DNA of 36,992 nucleotides from contig CAYSDH010000028.1 of assembly GCA_964429805.1 (NCBI GenBank), forward strand, positions 1-36,992, given 5' to 3'. Below the pieces are notes generated by a model. The model made no database searches, was not told the origin of the DNA, and saw only the letters and a list, made by a program, of their open reading frames with translations. This DNA is from CAYSDH01 sp964429805 (GTDB taxonomy: Bacteria > Bacteroidota > Bacteroidia > Flavobacteriales_D > JABDKJ01). The position numbers were made by a program, and so were the translations under genes. This document shows, piece after piece, positions 25,379 through 34,187 of the stretch (its first letter is position 1; the number at the start of each line of letters is the position of its first letter).

Positions 25379-26089
25379 TCAAATATCAACCAGTGTACCA
25401 ACTTGGTCACCTAAGAGAACTTTTTTCAAATTCCCTGGCTTATTCATATCAAATACGATAATTGGCAATTTATTTTCATTGCAGAGTGTAAATGCCGTCA
25501 TATCCATCACATTCAGCCCTTTTTCAAAAACTTCATTAAATGTAATACGATCGTACTTTGTGGCGGCTGGATCTTTTTCAGGATCGGCAGTGTATATACC
25601 ATCTACACGAGTTCCTTTTAAAATCACATCTGCCTCAATTTCAACTGCACGAAGTGATGCCGCTGTATCAGTGGTGAAATATGGATTACCAGTACCTGAA
25701 CCGAAAATAACGATACGACCCTTGGTTAAATGTCTTACGGCTTTTCTGCGAATGAATGGCTCGCAAATTTCTTTCATTTCAATGGCCGACTGCAAGCGAG
25801 TCTCCACTCCTATTTTCTCTAATGCAGATTGCAGGGCCATACTGTTTATCATGGTGGCCAACATTCCCATGTAGTCACCTTGGGTGCGTTCCATTCCACC
25901 TTCTTCAGCTTGAATACCTCTGAAGATGTTACCTCCACCTACAACGATTCCCATCTGCACTGCTCCCGAATCAAGCACTTCTTTGATTTGCTCAGCATAA
26001 ACTGCCAAACGCGCATTATCAATACCAAATGCTTTGTCGCCCATAAGGGCCTCTCCGCTCAATTTCAGTAATACTCTTTTGTACTTCAT
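25379..26089 (-). CDS. pyrH: UMP kinase
   Basis: 236 residues from MKYKRVLLKLSGEALMG; the 20 residues encoded upstream (to 26149) lie inside the tsf terminator region and are not part of the protein. It phosphorylates UMP to UDP with ATP. Marks of the amino-acid-kinase fold: GVVGGGNIFRG, GDYMGMLATMINSMAL and TGNPYFTTDTAASLRA, then KGTRVDGIYTADP. It follows tsf after a strong terminator, so it has its own, unlocated, promoter and is co-transcribed with frr. Confidence 0.97.
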   Translation of the reverse strand: MKYKRVLLKLSGEALMGDKAFGIDNARLAVYAEQIKEVLDSGAVQMGIVVGGGNIFRGIQAEEGGMERTQGDYMGMLATMINSMALQSALEKIGVETRLQSAIEMKEICEPFIRRKAVRHLTKGRIVIFGSGTGNPYFTTDTAASLRAVEIEADVILKGTRVDGIYTADPEKDPAATKYDRITFNEVFEKGLNVMDMTAFTLCNENKLPIIVFDMNKPGNLKKVLLGDQVGTLVDI

Positions 26090-26132
26090 AATTGAATCCC
26101 AATTTGCATGGGCTCGAAAATAGTGAATAAAA

Positions 26133-26158
26133 AAAGGGGAGATAAACATCTCCCCTTT
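26133..26158 (-). terminator. Rho-independent terminator after tsf
   Basis: A perfect 11-bp stem (AAAGGGGAGAT / ATCTCCCCTTT) around a 4-base loop, followed on the minus strand by a run of seven T residues, 8 bp after the tsf stop. It ends the rplM-rpsI-rpsB-tsf transcript. Confidence 0.92.
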
Positions 26159-26165
26159 CGGTACC

Positions 26166-26993
26166 TTATGACAATGATTGCCTCTTAAAGTCGGTGACTA
26201 CGAGGCCACCTTCAACAGATTCTAAGAACTGCTGGACTGACATCTTGTTGTCTTTAATGTATTGCTGATGAACCAGAGTTGCCTCTTTGAAGAATTTCTT
26301 CAAACGGCCCTGAGCGATTTTCTCAGCCATTTCAGCTGGCTTACCTTCCTGAATAGCAAGGTCTTTACCGACTTCAAGCTCTCGGTCTATCGTGCTTTGG
26401 TCAACAGAATCTTCATTGAGTGCTATAGGAGCCATGGCCGCAATTTGCATCGCGATGTCCTTTGCAGCATCTCCATGTCCACCTTTGTTTAAGCTCACGA
26501 TTGACGCAACCTTGTTTCCTGGGTGGTTATAGGCAAACACTGTTTCTCCAGTTACCTCAGAGATTGCTGAAATCTCTAGTTTCTCACCAATCACACCAGT
26601 TTGCTCAATGATTTTCTCTCCGATAGTCAAGTCGCTATCTCCGAACTTCATTCCTTTTAAGGCTTCAACATCTCCAGGAGAACCACTCACTGCAGTCTCA
26701 AGAATAGTGTGTGCTAGTTTTCCGAAGTCTTCGTTTTTCGCAACGAAGTCAGTCTCGCAGTTAAGCACTACTAAAACAGCTTTCTTACCATCTTCAGTAG
26801 ACTTTGCCATTACTAGACCTTCGCTCGCTTCTCTATCTCCTCTCTTAGCAGCAACTTTCTGTCCTCTTTTTCTAAGCACGTCAATAGCGGTTTCAAAATC
26901 ACCGTTGGCCTCAACGAGTGCATTCTTGCAGTCCATCATACCCGCTCCGGTCTGCTTTCTTAACTTATTTACATCTGCAGCAGTGATACTCAT
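26166..26993 (-). CDS. tsf: Elongation factor Ts
   Basis: 275 residues, the guanine nucleotide exchange factor for EF-Tu. Signatures: KLRKQTGAGMMDCKNAL (about 10-26), the C-terminal end of the first motif KRGQKVAAKRGDR, LNCETDFVAKNEDF (about 77-90) and ALNEDSVDQ later on. It follows rpsB by 30 bp and is closed by the terminator at 26133-26158, so expression is tied to the ribosomal genes upstream. Confidence 0.98.
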   Translation of the reverse strand: MSITAADVNKLRKQTGAGMMDCKNALVEANGDFETAIDVLRKRGQKVAAKRGDREASEGLVMAKSTEDGKKAVLVVLNCETDFVAKNEDFGKLAHTILETAVSGSPGDVEALKGMKFGDSDLTIGEKIIEQTGVIGEKLEISAISEVTGETVFAYNHPGNKVASIVSLNKGGHGDAAKDIAMQIAAMAPIALNEDSVDQSTIDRELEVGKDLAIQEGKPAEMAEKIAQGRLKKFFKEATLVHQQYIKDNKMSVQQFLESVEGGLVVTDFKRQSLS

Positions 26994-27023
26994 CTTTGCT
27001 TCTTTTTAATCTTAATAATGAAA

Positions 27024-27884
27024 TTACTCAGCCTTCTTATCGGCAGCAGGGGCTTCGCCCTCTTTTGCTGGCACGGCAGCCGCAGCTTCAGCAGCAGCTT
27101 TTGCTTCAGCTGCTTTGTTTTCAGCTAGCATTTTTGCGTCAGCTTCTTTCTTTGCTTTCGCATCTGCGTCTTTCTTAGACTGAACTTCTTTCTCTTTCGT
27201 TCTTTCGTCAAGTCCTTCTTTCACGGCTGCCATTACAACGTCCATGATTTTAGAAATAGACTTCGTTGCATCGTCATTTGCAGGAATAGGGAAATCAACC
27301 AACTCGGGATTTGAGTTTGTATCAACCATAGCAAATGAAGTGATACCTAATTTGATAGCTTCAGCAACGGCAATGTTCTCCTTCAGCACGTCCACAACAA
27401 AAATTGCATGTGGCAATCTGTTAAGGTCAGAGATAGAACCCAAGGTCTTTTCCAGTTTTGCTCTTGTACGAGTCAACTGAAGTCTCTCACGCTTAGACAT
27501 TGTCTGAATCGTACCATCTTGATGCATCTTATCAATAGATGACATCTTCTTAACTGCCTTACGGATAGTCGCAAAGTTCGTTAACATACCTCCAGACCAA
27601 CGCTCTGTGACGTATGGCATGTTTACCTCTTCAGCTCTTTCAGCGACAATGGCTTTTGCTTGTTTCTTGGTAGCAACGAAAAGAATCTTCTTTCCAGACT
27701 TGGCAATGTTCTTAATCGCGGCACATGCCTGATCAAGCTTTACAACTGTCTTGTTGAGGTCAATGATGTGGATACCTTTCTTCTCACCAAAGATGTATGG
27801 TGACATGTTTGGGTTCCACTTTCTCTTTAGGTGACCGAAGTGCACCCCTGCATCTAGCAGTTCGTTAAAATCTGTTTTTGACAT
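27024..27884 (-). CDS. rpsB: Ribosomal protein S2 with Ala/Lys-rich tail
   Basis: 286 residues. The S2 core (1-about 225) has LLDAGVHFGHLKRKWNPNM, YIFGEKKGIHIIDL and the second signature NLNRLPHAIFVVDV-like stretch. A C-terminal tail of about 55 residues rich in Ala, Lys and Glu (after about 230) is longer than in E. coli S2 (241 residues) but common in Bacteroidota. It lies between rpsI (95 bp) and tsf (30 bp). Confidence 0.97.
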   Translation of the reverse strand: MSKTDFNELLDAGVHFGHLKRKWNPNMSPYIFGEKKGIHIIDLNKTVVKLDQACAAIKNIAKSGKKILFVATKKQAKAIVAERAEEVNMPYVTERWSGGMLTNFATIRKAVKKMSSIDKMHQDGTIQTMSKRERLQLTRTRAKLEKTLGSISDLNRLPHAIFVVDVLKENIAVAEAIKLGITSFAMVDTNSNPELVDFPIPANDDATKSISKIMDVVMAAVKEGLDERTKEKEVQSKKDADAKAKKEADAKMLAENKAAEAKAAAEAAAAVPAKEGEAPAADKKAE

Positions 27885-27979
27885 TATATTTTTGGTTTAC
27901 GTTCACTATTAGCAATCGACTAGATAGCCTCACCTCGGAGAGTTCTAGCGATTTGGATTCTAAACCAGCTGTTGACGAA

Positions 27980-28366
27980 TCAACGCTTGCTGAACTGGAA
28001 TTTCTTACGGGCTTTCTTCTGACCTGGCTTCTTTCTCTCCACCATTCGTGGATCTCTGGTCATCAGTCCGTGTTCTTTCAGTTTGGGTTTATTTTCTTCG
28101 TTGATTTCGACTAGCGCTCTTGAGATAGCAAGTCTAATTGCTTCCACTTGTCCAGTAGTTCCACCACCGTCAACATTCACTTTCACGTCATACTGACCTT
28201 CAGTATCTGTCAACGCAAATGGCTGGTTTAGCTTAAACTGTTGTGTAGAAATAGGGAAGTAATCTTTACCTTCCTTATTGTTGATGGTCATGTTTCCCTT
28301 TCCTTTGGTCAGGTAAACTCTGGCTACTGCGGCCTTTCTACGACCTATTTTGTTTATCACGTCCAT
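27980..28366 (-). CDS. rpsI: Ribosomal protein S9
   Basis: 128 residues, typical length. Starts MDVINKIGRRKAAVARV, has GGGTTGQVEAIRLAISRAL in the middle and ends with the basic tail KKARKKFQFSKR, whose terminal Lys-Arg reaches the P-site tRNA. It follows rplM by 9 bp, the usual rplM-rpsI pair. Confidence 0.98.
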   Translation of the reverse strand: MDVINKIGRRKAAVARVYLTKGKGNMTINNKEGKDYFPISTQQFKLNQPFALTDTEGQYDVKVNVDGGGTTGQVEAIRLAISRALVEINEENKPKLKEHGLMTRDPRMVERKKPGQKKARKKFQFSKR

Positions 28367-28375
28367 GATGAGTGA

Positions 28376-28819
28376 TTAAAGTTTGTGTTCTTTCGGCTTC
28401 TGTGCAGCATGATCATGCTCAGCACCTGCGAAGACGTGAAGGTTTCTATAAAGTTGGTTGCCCAATATTGTCTTAGGGAGCATTCCCTTTACTGCTTTCT
28501 CAACGAGTGCATATGGCTTACGCGCATGAAGCTCGGTGGCTGTAAGCTTTCTCTGCCCACCTGGATAACCAGTGTGACGCACATATACTTTGTCCGTCCA
28601 TTTTTTGCCAGTGAGGTTTACCTTCTCAGCATTAATGACAATCACATTGTCACCACAGTCTGCGTGGGGAGTGTAATTAGTCTTGTGCTTACCTCTAATT
28701 AGGCGTGCAACTTCTGTTGCTAATCGTCCTAAAGTCTGTCCATCGGCATCTACTACCAACCACTCTTTGTTAGCGGTCTTTGCGTTACCTGATATGGTCT
28801 TATAACTCAGTGTATCCAC
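28376..28819 (-). CDS. rplM: Ribosomal protein L13
   Basis: 147 residues of the large subunit, an early assembly protein. Marks: WLVVDADGQTLGRLATEVA, LIRGKHKTNYTPHADCGD and the C-terminal KGMLPKTILGNQLYRNLHVF. The start is GTG at 28819 (MDTLSYKT), which fits the start seen in Bacteroidota L13 proteins. It leads the rplM-rpsI-rpsB-tsf run and has a promoter and hairpin-bearing leader upstream. Confidence 0.97.
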   Translation of the reverse strand: MDTLSYKTISGNAKTANKEWLVVDADGQTLGRLATEVARLIRGKHKTNYTPHADCGDNVIVINAEKVNLTGKKWTDKVYVRHTGYPGGQRKLTATELHARKPYALVEKAVKGMLPKTILGNQLYRNLHVFAGAEHDHAAQKPKEHKL

Positions 28820-28844
28820 TTATATAAAGTTTTAAAAGCGTTTT

Positions 28845-28898
28845 CCCCCATTTGTCTTAGGGGCTGCGAAATTAGGCCATAAATTGTTTTTCAACAAA
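28845..28898 (-). promoter_or_regulatory. Promoter and leader hairpin of the rplM operon
   Basis: On the minus strand TTTG (28898-28895) is followed after 20 bases by TAATTTCG (28874-28867), one mismatch from TAnnTTTG, the best two-part promoter in the window. Just downstream CCCC (28863-28860) can pair with GGGGG (28849-28845) to form a hairpin in the leader, about 25 bases before the GTG. A ribosomal-protein autoregulatory leader is possible but the stem is short. Confidence 0.6.
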
Positions 28899-28993
28899 TA
28901 AATCGAGATTGTTTATTCATTGTCCTTGGTTAAATTCTCTCTTACCAAGGTCAATCATCGACCTAAACGCCCGTGTTTCCCTTTAAATATGCC

Positions 28994-31900
28994 TTACACA
29001 GTGGCCGAAGCAGCACCGTGGCATTTCTTGTATTTCTTCCCCGAGCCGCATGGACAAGGTTCATTTCTACCCGTTTTCTTTTCTGTACGGATCGGTTGCG
29101 TCACTTTTGGTCTTTGCGGAGCCTCTTGTTGCTGAGCTGACGAGTTGCTTTTTCCAGTATACTCAGGCACTTCTGTCTTACTGGCTTGTGCTTTACTCAG
29201 GTTGTCTTCTCCTCTTCGCGTGCTATCAGTAGTTTTTACACTCGCACCTTTCGTCATGTTTTCAGGAAGGCTGGCCTTAATAAGGAAGCCTCCTATCTCT
29301 CCATTGATTCTTGAAATCATGGCTTGGAAGAGCTCAAATGACTCAAACTTGTAAATCAACAATGGATCTTTTTGCTCATAACGGGCGTTTTGAACAGACT
29401 GTCTGAGGTCATCCATTTCTCTCAGGTGCTCTTTCCAAGCGTTGTCAATAATCGCCAGGGTAACACCTTTCTCAACTTCTTTGATCAAGTCTCGACCCTC
29501 TGTACTGTAGGCTCTTTCCAAATTGGCCACCACATTCAGCGTACGCTTACCATCTGTAAATGGCACCACTATGTTCTTGTATGATTGATTCTCAAACACG
29601 TCTTTGACCACAGGCCAAGTAGCTTGTGCGAGCACTGCAGACTTACGTCCGTAAAGCAAACTTGCCGACTCATACACTTTGTCTGTCACTTTCTCTGCTG
29701 ACAGCGAAGTAAACTCCCCTTCGCTCACAGGCGACTGAATGCCAAAAGTGCGGAAGAGGTCTAAGGTGAATGATTCGTAGTCACCTTGCTCATGATGTCC
29801 GTTGACCAAATCTTGAGTCAACTCGTCAAAGAGACTGGCAATCTCCACGTCCATTCGCTCACCGTGAAGGGCATTTCGTCTCTTCTTATAAATAACCTCA
29901 CGTTGGGTATTCATCACATCATCATACTCGAGTAGTCTCTTTCTGATACCAAAGTTGTTTTCCTCTACCTTCTTTTGCGCTCGCTCAATAGACTTGGTAA
30001 TCATACTGTGCTGAATGACTTCGCCTTCTTCCAGGCCGAGTCTATCCATCATCTTAGCGATACGGTCTGAACCAAAGAGTCTCATCAAGTTGTCTTCAAG
30101 CGAGACAAAGAATTGAGATGACCCTGGATCTCCCTGTCGACCGGCACGTCCTCTGAGCTGTCTATCTACTCGTCTCGAGTCATGGCGCTCTGTACCGATA
30201 ATGGCAAGTCCTCCAGACTCTCGCACTCCTTTCCCTAGCTTAATATCTGTACCTCTACCGGCCATGTTTGTGGCGATGGTCACCGTGCCTGGCTGACCAG
30301 CGCTTGCGACTACATCTGCTTCGCGGGCGTGCTGTTTGGCATTAAGAACGTTATGGTCAATTTTGGCCATAGACAGCATCTTGCTCAAGAGCTCAGACAC
30401 TTCTACAGACGTTGTTCCGACAAGTACAGGTCTTCCCGCATCTTTCAGGACAAGTACCTCATCGATGATGGCTTTGTACTTTTCTCTCGCGGTTTTGTAC
30501 ACCAAATCTTCTCTGTCATCTCGCAGAATAGGTCTGTTAGTAGGAATCACGACAACATCAAGTTCGTAGATATCCCAGAGCTCGCCTGCTTCAGTTTCAG
30601 CTGTTCCGGTCATACCCGAAAGCTTGTGATACATTCTGAAGAAATTTTGCAGCGTTACCGTAGCGTAGGTCTGCGTGGCTGCTTCAATCTTGACATTTTC
30701 TTTGGCTTCAATGGCCTGATGCAGTCCGTCAGAATATCGTCTACCGTCCATGATACGTCCGGTCTGCTCATCGACTATCTTGACCTTGTTGTCCATGACC
30801 ACGTACTCTACGTCAATCTCAAACAAGGTGTAGGCCTTTAAAAGCTGATTGATGGTGTGTATGCGCTCAGACTTGGTAGAGTACTCTTTGAGCACTTCAT
30901 CTTTGGCCAACAACATCTCCTCATCATTCTTTCCAGAATTCTCGACATCTGCCAGCATGGCTCCGAGGTCAGGCATGATATAAAACTCAGGGTCATCAGT
31001 TCCTGAGATTAGGTCAACACCTTTCTCTGTTAATTCTATCGAATTATTCTTCTCGTCAATGGTGAAGAATAGTTCTGCATCAGCCACGGGCATCTCCTTA
31101 CTCTGGTCTTGCATGTAGAATGCTTCTACTTTGAGCAAGTGATTCTTCACTCCCATCTCAGAGAGAAACTTAATGAGGGCTTTATTTCTTGGAAGACCTC
31201 TGTAGGCTCTGAACAAAGCCAGACCACCTTCAGTCATCTCCTCTTTGCTCGGTGTGCCTTGGTCTAGTCCTTTGAGTTTCTTTTTAGCATCAGCAAGTAA
31301 TGTGGTGACCAGTTGACGCTGTGCAGAGAATAGTTTTTGAACTTTTGGCTTGAGCTCATTAAACTCATTCTGATCTCCGCGAGGTGTTGGACCAGAAATA
31401 ATAAGTGGCGTTCTCGCGTCATCAATAAGTACCGAGTCTACCTCATCAACTATGGCGTAATGATGTTTACGCTGCACCAGGCTTTCTGGGTCAGAGGTCA
31501 TGTTGTCTCTCAGGTAGTCAAAACCAAATTCGTTGTTGGTACCGTAAGTGATGTCGGCCTTGTAGGCTGCTCTTCGCTCTGCACTGTTTGCCTGATGCTT
31601 ATCAATGACATCAATACTTAGGCCATGAAACTGGAAGATCGGACCCATCCACTCGGCATCACGTTTTGCCAAGTAGTTGTTGACCGTTACTACGTGTACA
31701 CCAAGCCCAGTGAGTGCGTTCAAAAACACAGGCAGCGTGGCCACCAATGTCTTTCCTTCACCCGTCTGCATCTCAGCCACTTTTCCTTTGTGGAGGATGA
31801 TACCACCAAAAAGCTGCACGTCATAATGCATCATGTCCCACGTGATGGGAACACCACCAGCCAACCATGTGCTCTGCCAAGTCGCCTTGTCACCAGCAAT

Positions 31901-32350
31901 AGAAATATGCTCATGCACGGCCGCTAGGTCTCTGTCAAAGTCTTGCACAGAAACTTCTATGCTGTCGTTTTCTTTAAATCTCTTTGCCGTTTCCTTGACG
32001 ATAGCAAATGCTTCTGGAAGAATCTCCATCAGTATCTCTTCGACCTGCACATCAATCTCTGTGGTCAGGCTATCAATCTCTTCGTAATACTGCTCCTTCT
32101 CATCAATAGAGACATCGTCTTTTTCAGCTTTTTCAAGCAAGTCAGACTTACGCGTATTCTTCTCCTTGATGTGCTCTTGGATGCGCTGCTTGAGCTCCAG
32201 TGTCTTTTCTCTCAGCTGATCATGACTTAAGCTACCCATGGTGGCAAAGGCCTCGTTGACCTTTTTGACCATTGGCTGAGTGTCTTTCATGTCTCGAGAA
32301 GACTTATCTCCGAATACTTTCTTGAGTGATTTGGTTATTGAACCTAACAT
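28994..32350 (-). CDS. secA: Preprotein translocase ATPase SecA
   Basis: 1118 residues, driving Sec export across the inner membrane. Walker A MQTGEGKT at 194-201, DEAD-type box DEVD at about 302-305 (VDEVDSVLIDDARTPL), helicase motif GRGTDIKLG, and QLRGRAGRQGDPGSSQFF near 720-740. The C-terminus has the zinc/SecB-type motif EPCPCGSGKKYKKCHG. E. coli SecA has 901 residues; the excess is in an insert between the first nucleotide-binding domain and the later motifs, and in a longer N-terminal charged segment (about 60-105), as in other Bacteroidota. It is monocistronic. Confidence 0.97.
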   Translation of the reverse strand: MLGSITKSLKKVFGDKSSRDMKDTQPMVKKVNEAFATMGSLSHDQLREKTLELKQRIQEHIKEKNTRKSDLLEKAEKDDVSIDEKEQYYEEIDSLTTEIDVQVEEILMEILPEAFAIVKETAKRFKENDSIEVSVQDFDRDLAAVHEHISIAGDKATWQSTWLAGGVPITWDMMHYDVQLFGGIILHKGKVAEMQTGEGKTLVATLPVFLNALTGLGVHVVTVNNYLAKRDAEWMGPIFQFHGLSIDVIDKHQANSAERRAAYKADITYGTNNEFGFDYLRDNMTSDPESLVQRKHHYAIVDEVDSVLIDDARTPLIISGPTPRGDQNEFNELKPKVQKLFSAQRQLVTTLLADAKKKLKGLDQGTPSKEEMTEGGLALFRAYRGLPRNKALIKFLSEMGVKNHLLKVEAFYMQDQSKEMPVADAELFFTIDEKNNSIELTEKGVDLISGTDDPEFYIMPDLGAMLADVENSGKNDEEMLLAKDEVLKEYSTKSERIHTINQLLKAYTLFEIDVEYVVMDNKVKIVDEQTGRIMDGRRYSDGLHQAIEAKENVKIEAATQTYATVTLQNFFRMYHKLSGMTGTAETEAGELWDIYELDVVVIPTNRPILRDDREDLVYKTAREKYKAIIDEVLVLKDAGRPVLVGTTSVEVSELLSKMLSMAKIDHNVLNAKQHAREADVVASAGQPGTVTIATNMAGRGTDIKLGKGVRESGGLAIIGTERHDSRRVDRQLRGRAGRQGDPGSSQFFVSLEDNLMRLFGSDRIAKMMDRLGLEEGEVIQHSMITKSIERAQKKVEENNFGIRKRLLEYDDVMNTQREVIYKKRRNALHGERMDVEIASLFDELTQDLVNGHHEQGDYESFTLDLFRTFGIQSPVSEGEFTSLSAEKVTDKVYESASLLYGRKSAVLAQATWPVVKDVFENQSYKNIVVPFTDGKRTLNVVANLERAYSTEGRDLIKEVEKGVTLAIIDNAWKEHLREMDDLRQSVQNARYEQKDPLLIYKFESFELFQAMISRINGEIGGFLIKASLPENMTKGASVKTTDSTRRGEDNLSKAQASKTEVPEYTGKSNSSAQQQEAPQRPKVTQPIRTEKKTGRNEPCPCGSGKKYKKCHGAASATV

Positions 32351-32374
32351 GTATCGTTTTCAATTTTTTTGGAC

Positions 32375-32441
32375 TTGGCTAAGAACAAATAGCCGGCCGA
32401 TCGGTTTATTCTGCCATTTAGGCAGAGTTTAGCCAAAGGTA
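32375..32441 (-). promoter_or_regulatory. secA promoter and nested inverted repeats in the leader
   Basis: TACCTTTG (minus strand, 32441-32434) is an exact TAnnTTTG match about 84 bases before the secA ATG. Overlapping and downstream of it, TTAGCCAA (32429-32436, plus strand) is the exact complement of TTGGCTAA (32375-32382); inside these lie a perfect TCTGCC/GGCAGA hairpin (32410-32415 and 32421-32426) and the palindrome CCGATCGG (32397-32404). The outer arm overlaps the -7 box, so if the start site is as predicted only part of it is in the RNA. Confidence 0.6.
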
Positions 32442-32467
32442 CATGACCGTTATGGCAATGAAAAATA

Positions 32468-32495
32468 AAAAGCCCCTCTTGAAGGAGGGGCTTTT
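32468..32495. terminator. Terminator after the DUF2795 gene
   Basis: A perfect 11-bp stem (AAAAGCCCCTC / GAGGGGCTTTT) with a 6-base loop. The minus strand continues TTTTATTTTT, so it mainly serves the DUF2795 gene; the plus-strand side is T-rich for only four bases. Confidence 0.88.
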
Positions 32496-32516
32496 GTCGA
32501 AAATTATTTTGTGTGC

Positions 32517-32738
32517 CTAGTACTCGTCATCATGGAAGAAAAAATCATCCTTGGTCGGGTAATCAGGCCAAATGTCTTCAATTGTCTCAAACTGTTCATC
32601 GTCTTCTTCTATTTCCTGAAGATTTTCTACTACCTCTAAAGGGGCGGCAGTTCTCAGGGCGAAGTCGACCAACTCATCCTTGGTAGCGGGCCAAGGTGCG
32701 TCTTCGAGATATGACGCTAATTCTAATGTCCAATACAT
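32517..32738 (-). CDS. DUF2795 family protein
   Basis: 73 residues, very acidic in the second half (IEEDDEQFETIEDIWPDYPTKDD). The N-terminal part MYWTLELASYLEDAPWPATK and LRTAAPLEVVENLQEI match the DUF2795 family of small, mostly helical cytoplasmic proteins with no known function. It has its own -7 element (32782-32789) and a terminator, so it is a free-standing transcript. Confidence 0.88.
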   Translation of the reverse strand: MYWTLELASYLEDAPWPATKDELVDFALRTAAPLEVVENLQEIEEDDEQFETIEDIWPDYPTKDDFFFHDDEY

Positions 32739-32781
32739 GTGCTAACTCTTATTTATTCAAAAGGGATATTTCCACTTTTCG

Positions 32782-32789
32782 CAAAAATA
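32782..32789 (-). promoter_or_regulatory. -7 promoter element before the DUF2795 gene
   Basis: The minus strand reads TATTTTTG, an exact TAnnTTTG match, about 44 bases before the ATG at 32738. TTTG lies 22 bases upstream of it as a loose -33 candidate. Confidence 0.6.
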
Positions 32790-32867
32790 TCTTTTTTGAG
32801 TTGCTGAAACACAAATATTTTGCCAATTATCATACGCCTCCAACTATCTGACTATCTGTTTTTTAGC

Positions 32868-33422
32868 CTATTTATTGGCTTTTTTGGGTCTCCAAGGGAT
32901 TTCTTCAGAACCGGTGTCAGACGTCATTTTCCGGGCAAAAACGAAGAATAGGTCAGAGAGTCGATTGAGGTATCTAATGATTAATCCATCAACTTCTTCG
33001 TTATCATTAAGTCTAATAACCTGTCTTTCTGCTCTGCGGCAGACCACTCTACACATATGACAATACGACACTGCCGGATGGCCTCCTGGCAAGACAAAAT
33101 TTCTCATTTCTGGAAGTGTTTCATTCCAGTCATCCATCTGTTTTTCTAAAATGCTGATATCACTGTCATCAATCTTTGGCAAGTCAATGGTTGAGTCTGC
33201 CTCTAGGGCCAGATTAGACCCGATGGTAAAGAGGTTTTCTTGGATGCTGATGAGCAACTCGCGTGATGGCTTGACGGCTTCTTGGTCTAGAAGTACTCCG
33301 ATCCAACAATTGAGTTCGTCAACCGAACCGTAGGCTTCAATTTTTTCATGCCCTTTGGAAATTCTTGTTCCTCCAACAAGTGACGTTTCCCCCTGGTCAC
33401 CAGTCTTGGTATATATTTTCAT
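32868..33422 (-). CDS. Cob(I)alamin adenosyltransferase, PduO type
   Basis: 184 residues from the ATG at 33422 (MKIYTKTGDQGETSLVGG); a TTG one codon earlier is less likely. It makes adenosylcobalamin from cob(I)alamin and ATP. PduO-type marks: TKTGDxGxTxL with GGTRISKGH, AYGSVDELNCWIG, LPGGHPAVSYCHMCRVVCRRAER with the ATP-contact Arg, and VDGLIIRYLNRLSDLFFVFAR near the end. It lies 9 bp after the outer-membrane barrel gene. No other cobalamin gene is nearby; adenosylcobalamin would serve enzymes elsewhere in the genome. Confidence 0.93.
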   Translation of the reverse strand: MKIYTKTGDQGETSLVGGTRISKGHEKIEAYGSVDELNCWIGVLLDQEAVKPSRELLISIQENLFTIGSNLALEADSTIDLPKIDDSDISILEKQMDDWNETLPEMRNFVLPGGHPAVSYCHMCRVVCRRAERQVIRLNDNEEVDGLIIRYLNRLSDLFFVFARKMTSDTGSEEIPWRPKKANK

Positions 33423-33431
33423 CAAATGAGA

Positions 33432-34130
33432 TTAGTAGTAGAGCACAATGCCCGTATTGAATTTGTATAAAAAGTGGCTGGCGTTATCAGACATTCTGCT
33501 TGGATTTCTTCGAGTATCCATTAAACTTTTTCCAAGTCTCAAGTCAATTGGCACGCGCAGTCTTTTGGTAATCGGGATGTCAAATACGACACCAGCTGTC
33601 ATGGAGACATCTACTGATTTGAAATCAGTGGTGATACCACTAAGCTCTCTCTTATTGATACTCTCTTCTCTTACCTGGTCAAAAATGGTGAACTCCTTTT
33701 CATTAGTAGCTAAGTACAGAAGTGAAAATTCTGGCCCGATAACGAAACTAACAATGTCTTGGTCTCCAATTCCGGCTTTTAAAACTAGCGGAATAGAAAA
33801 GTACTTCATGGTCACATCTGTGTCGGCCTCCACGCCAATGTCACTGTCAAAACCCGAGGACCGCATACCTCTGCGCTCAAATGTCATACCTGTCTGAAAG
33901 ACCATGTTGGTCTCTTGAGCACCACCTCTGGTGTTCACGTTGAGCTCTATCATGTAGCCCATGGTGTAGTCCAGTTTGGACCGTGCCGACTCAAGTCCTA
34001 GCTCTTCTGGATTTGAAAAATTAGACAGCGTTACTCCGCATCGCACGCCAGCACTGCGCTGCGCCTCTGCCCAGTGGCAAGACACTACGAATAAAAGCAG
34101 CAATACGTATTTGGATTGAAGACCCTTCAT
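33432..34130 (-). CDS. Outer-membrane beta-barrel protein (PorT-like)
   Basis: 232 residues. A signal peptide (1-23, ending HWAEAQ) and then alternating beta-strands with a Tyr at the C-terminus (FNTGIVLYY), as in outer-membrane eight-strand barrels. Features of the OMP_b-brl_2/PorT-like family: an opening GVRCGVTLSNFSNPEE and a middle VTMKYFSIPLVLKAGIG, then a terminal strand pair. No enzymatic motif. It is followed by the cobalamin adenosyltransferase gene after 9 bp, so they may share a transcript; a functional link is not obvious. Confidence 0.8.
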   Translation of the reverse strand: MKGLQSKYVLLLLFVVSCHWAEAQRSAGVRCGVTLSNFSNPEELGLESARSKLDYTMGYMIELNVNTRGGAQETNMVFQTGMTFERRGMRSSGFDSDIGVEADTDVTMKYFSIPLVLKAGIGDQDIVSFVIGPEFSLLYLATNEKEFTIFDQVREESINKRELSGITTDFKSVDVSMTAGVVFDIPITKRLRVPIDLRLGKSLMDTRRNPSRMSDNASHFLYKFNTGIVLYY

Positions 34131-34187
34131 TTCAGAATATCATGAAGATAGACAAATATGGGTGGTTATTGAGACAAAGAGATAAAA

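Noticed and set aside
27024..27200. Ala/Lys-rich end of rpsB as a frameshift artefact
   Set aside because: The frame is open to a normal stop and such tails are common in Bacteroidota S2; no sign of a broken gene.
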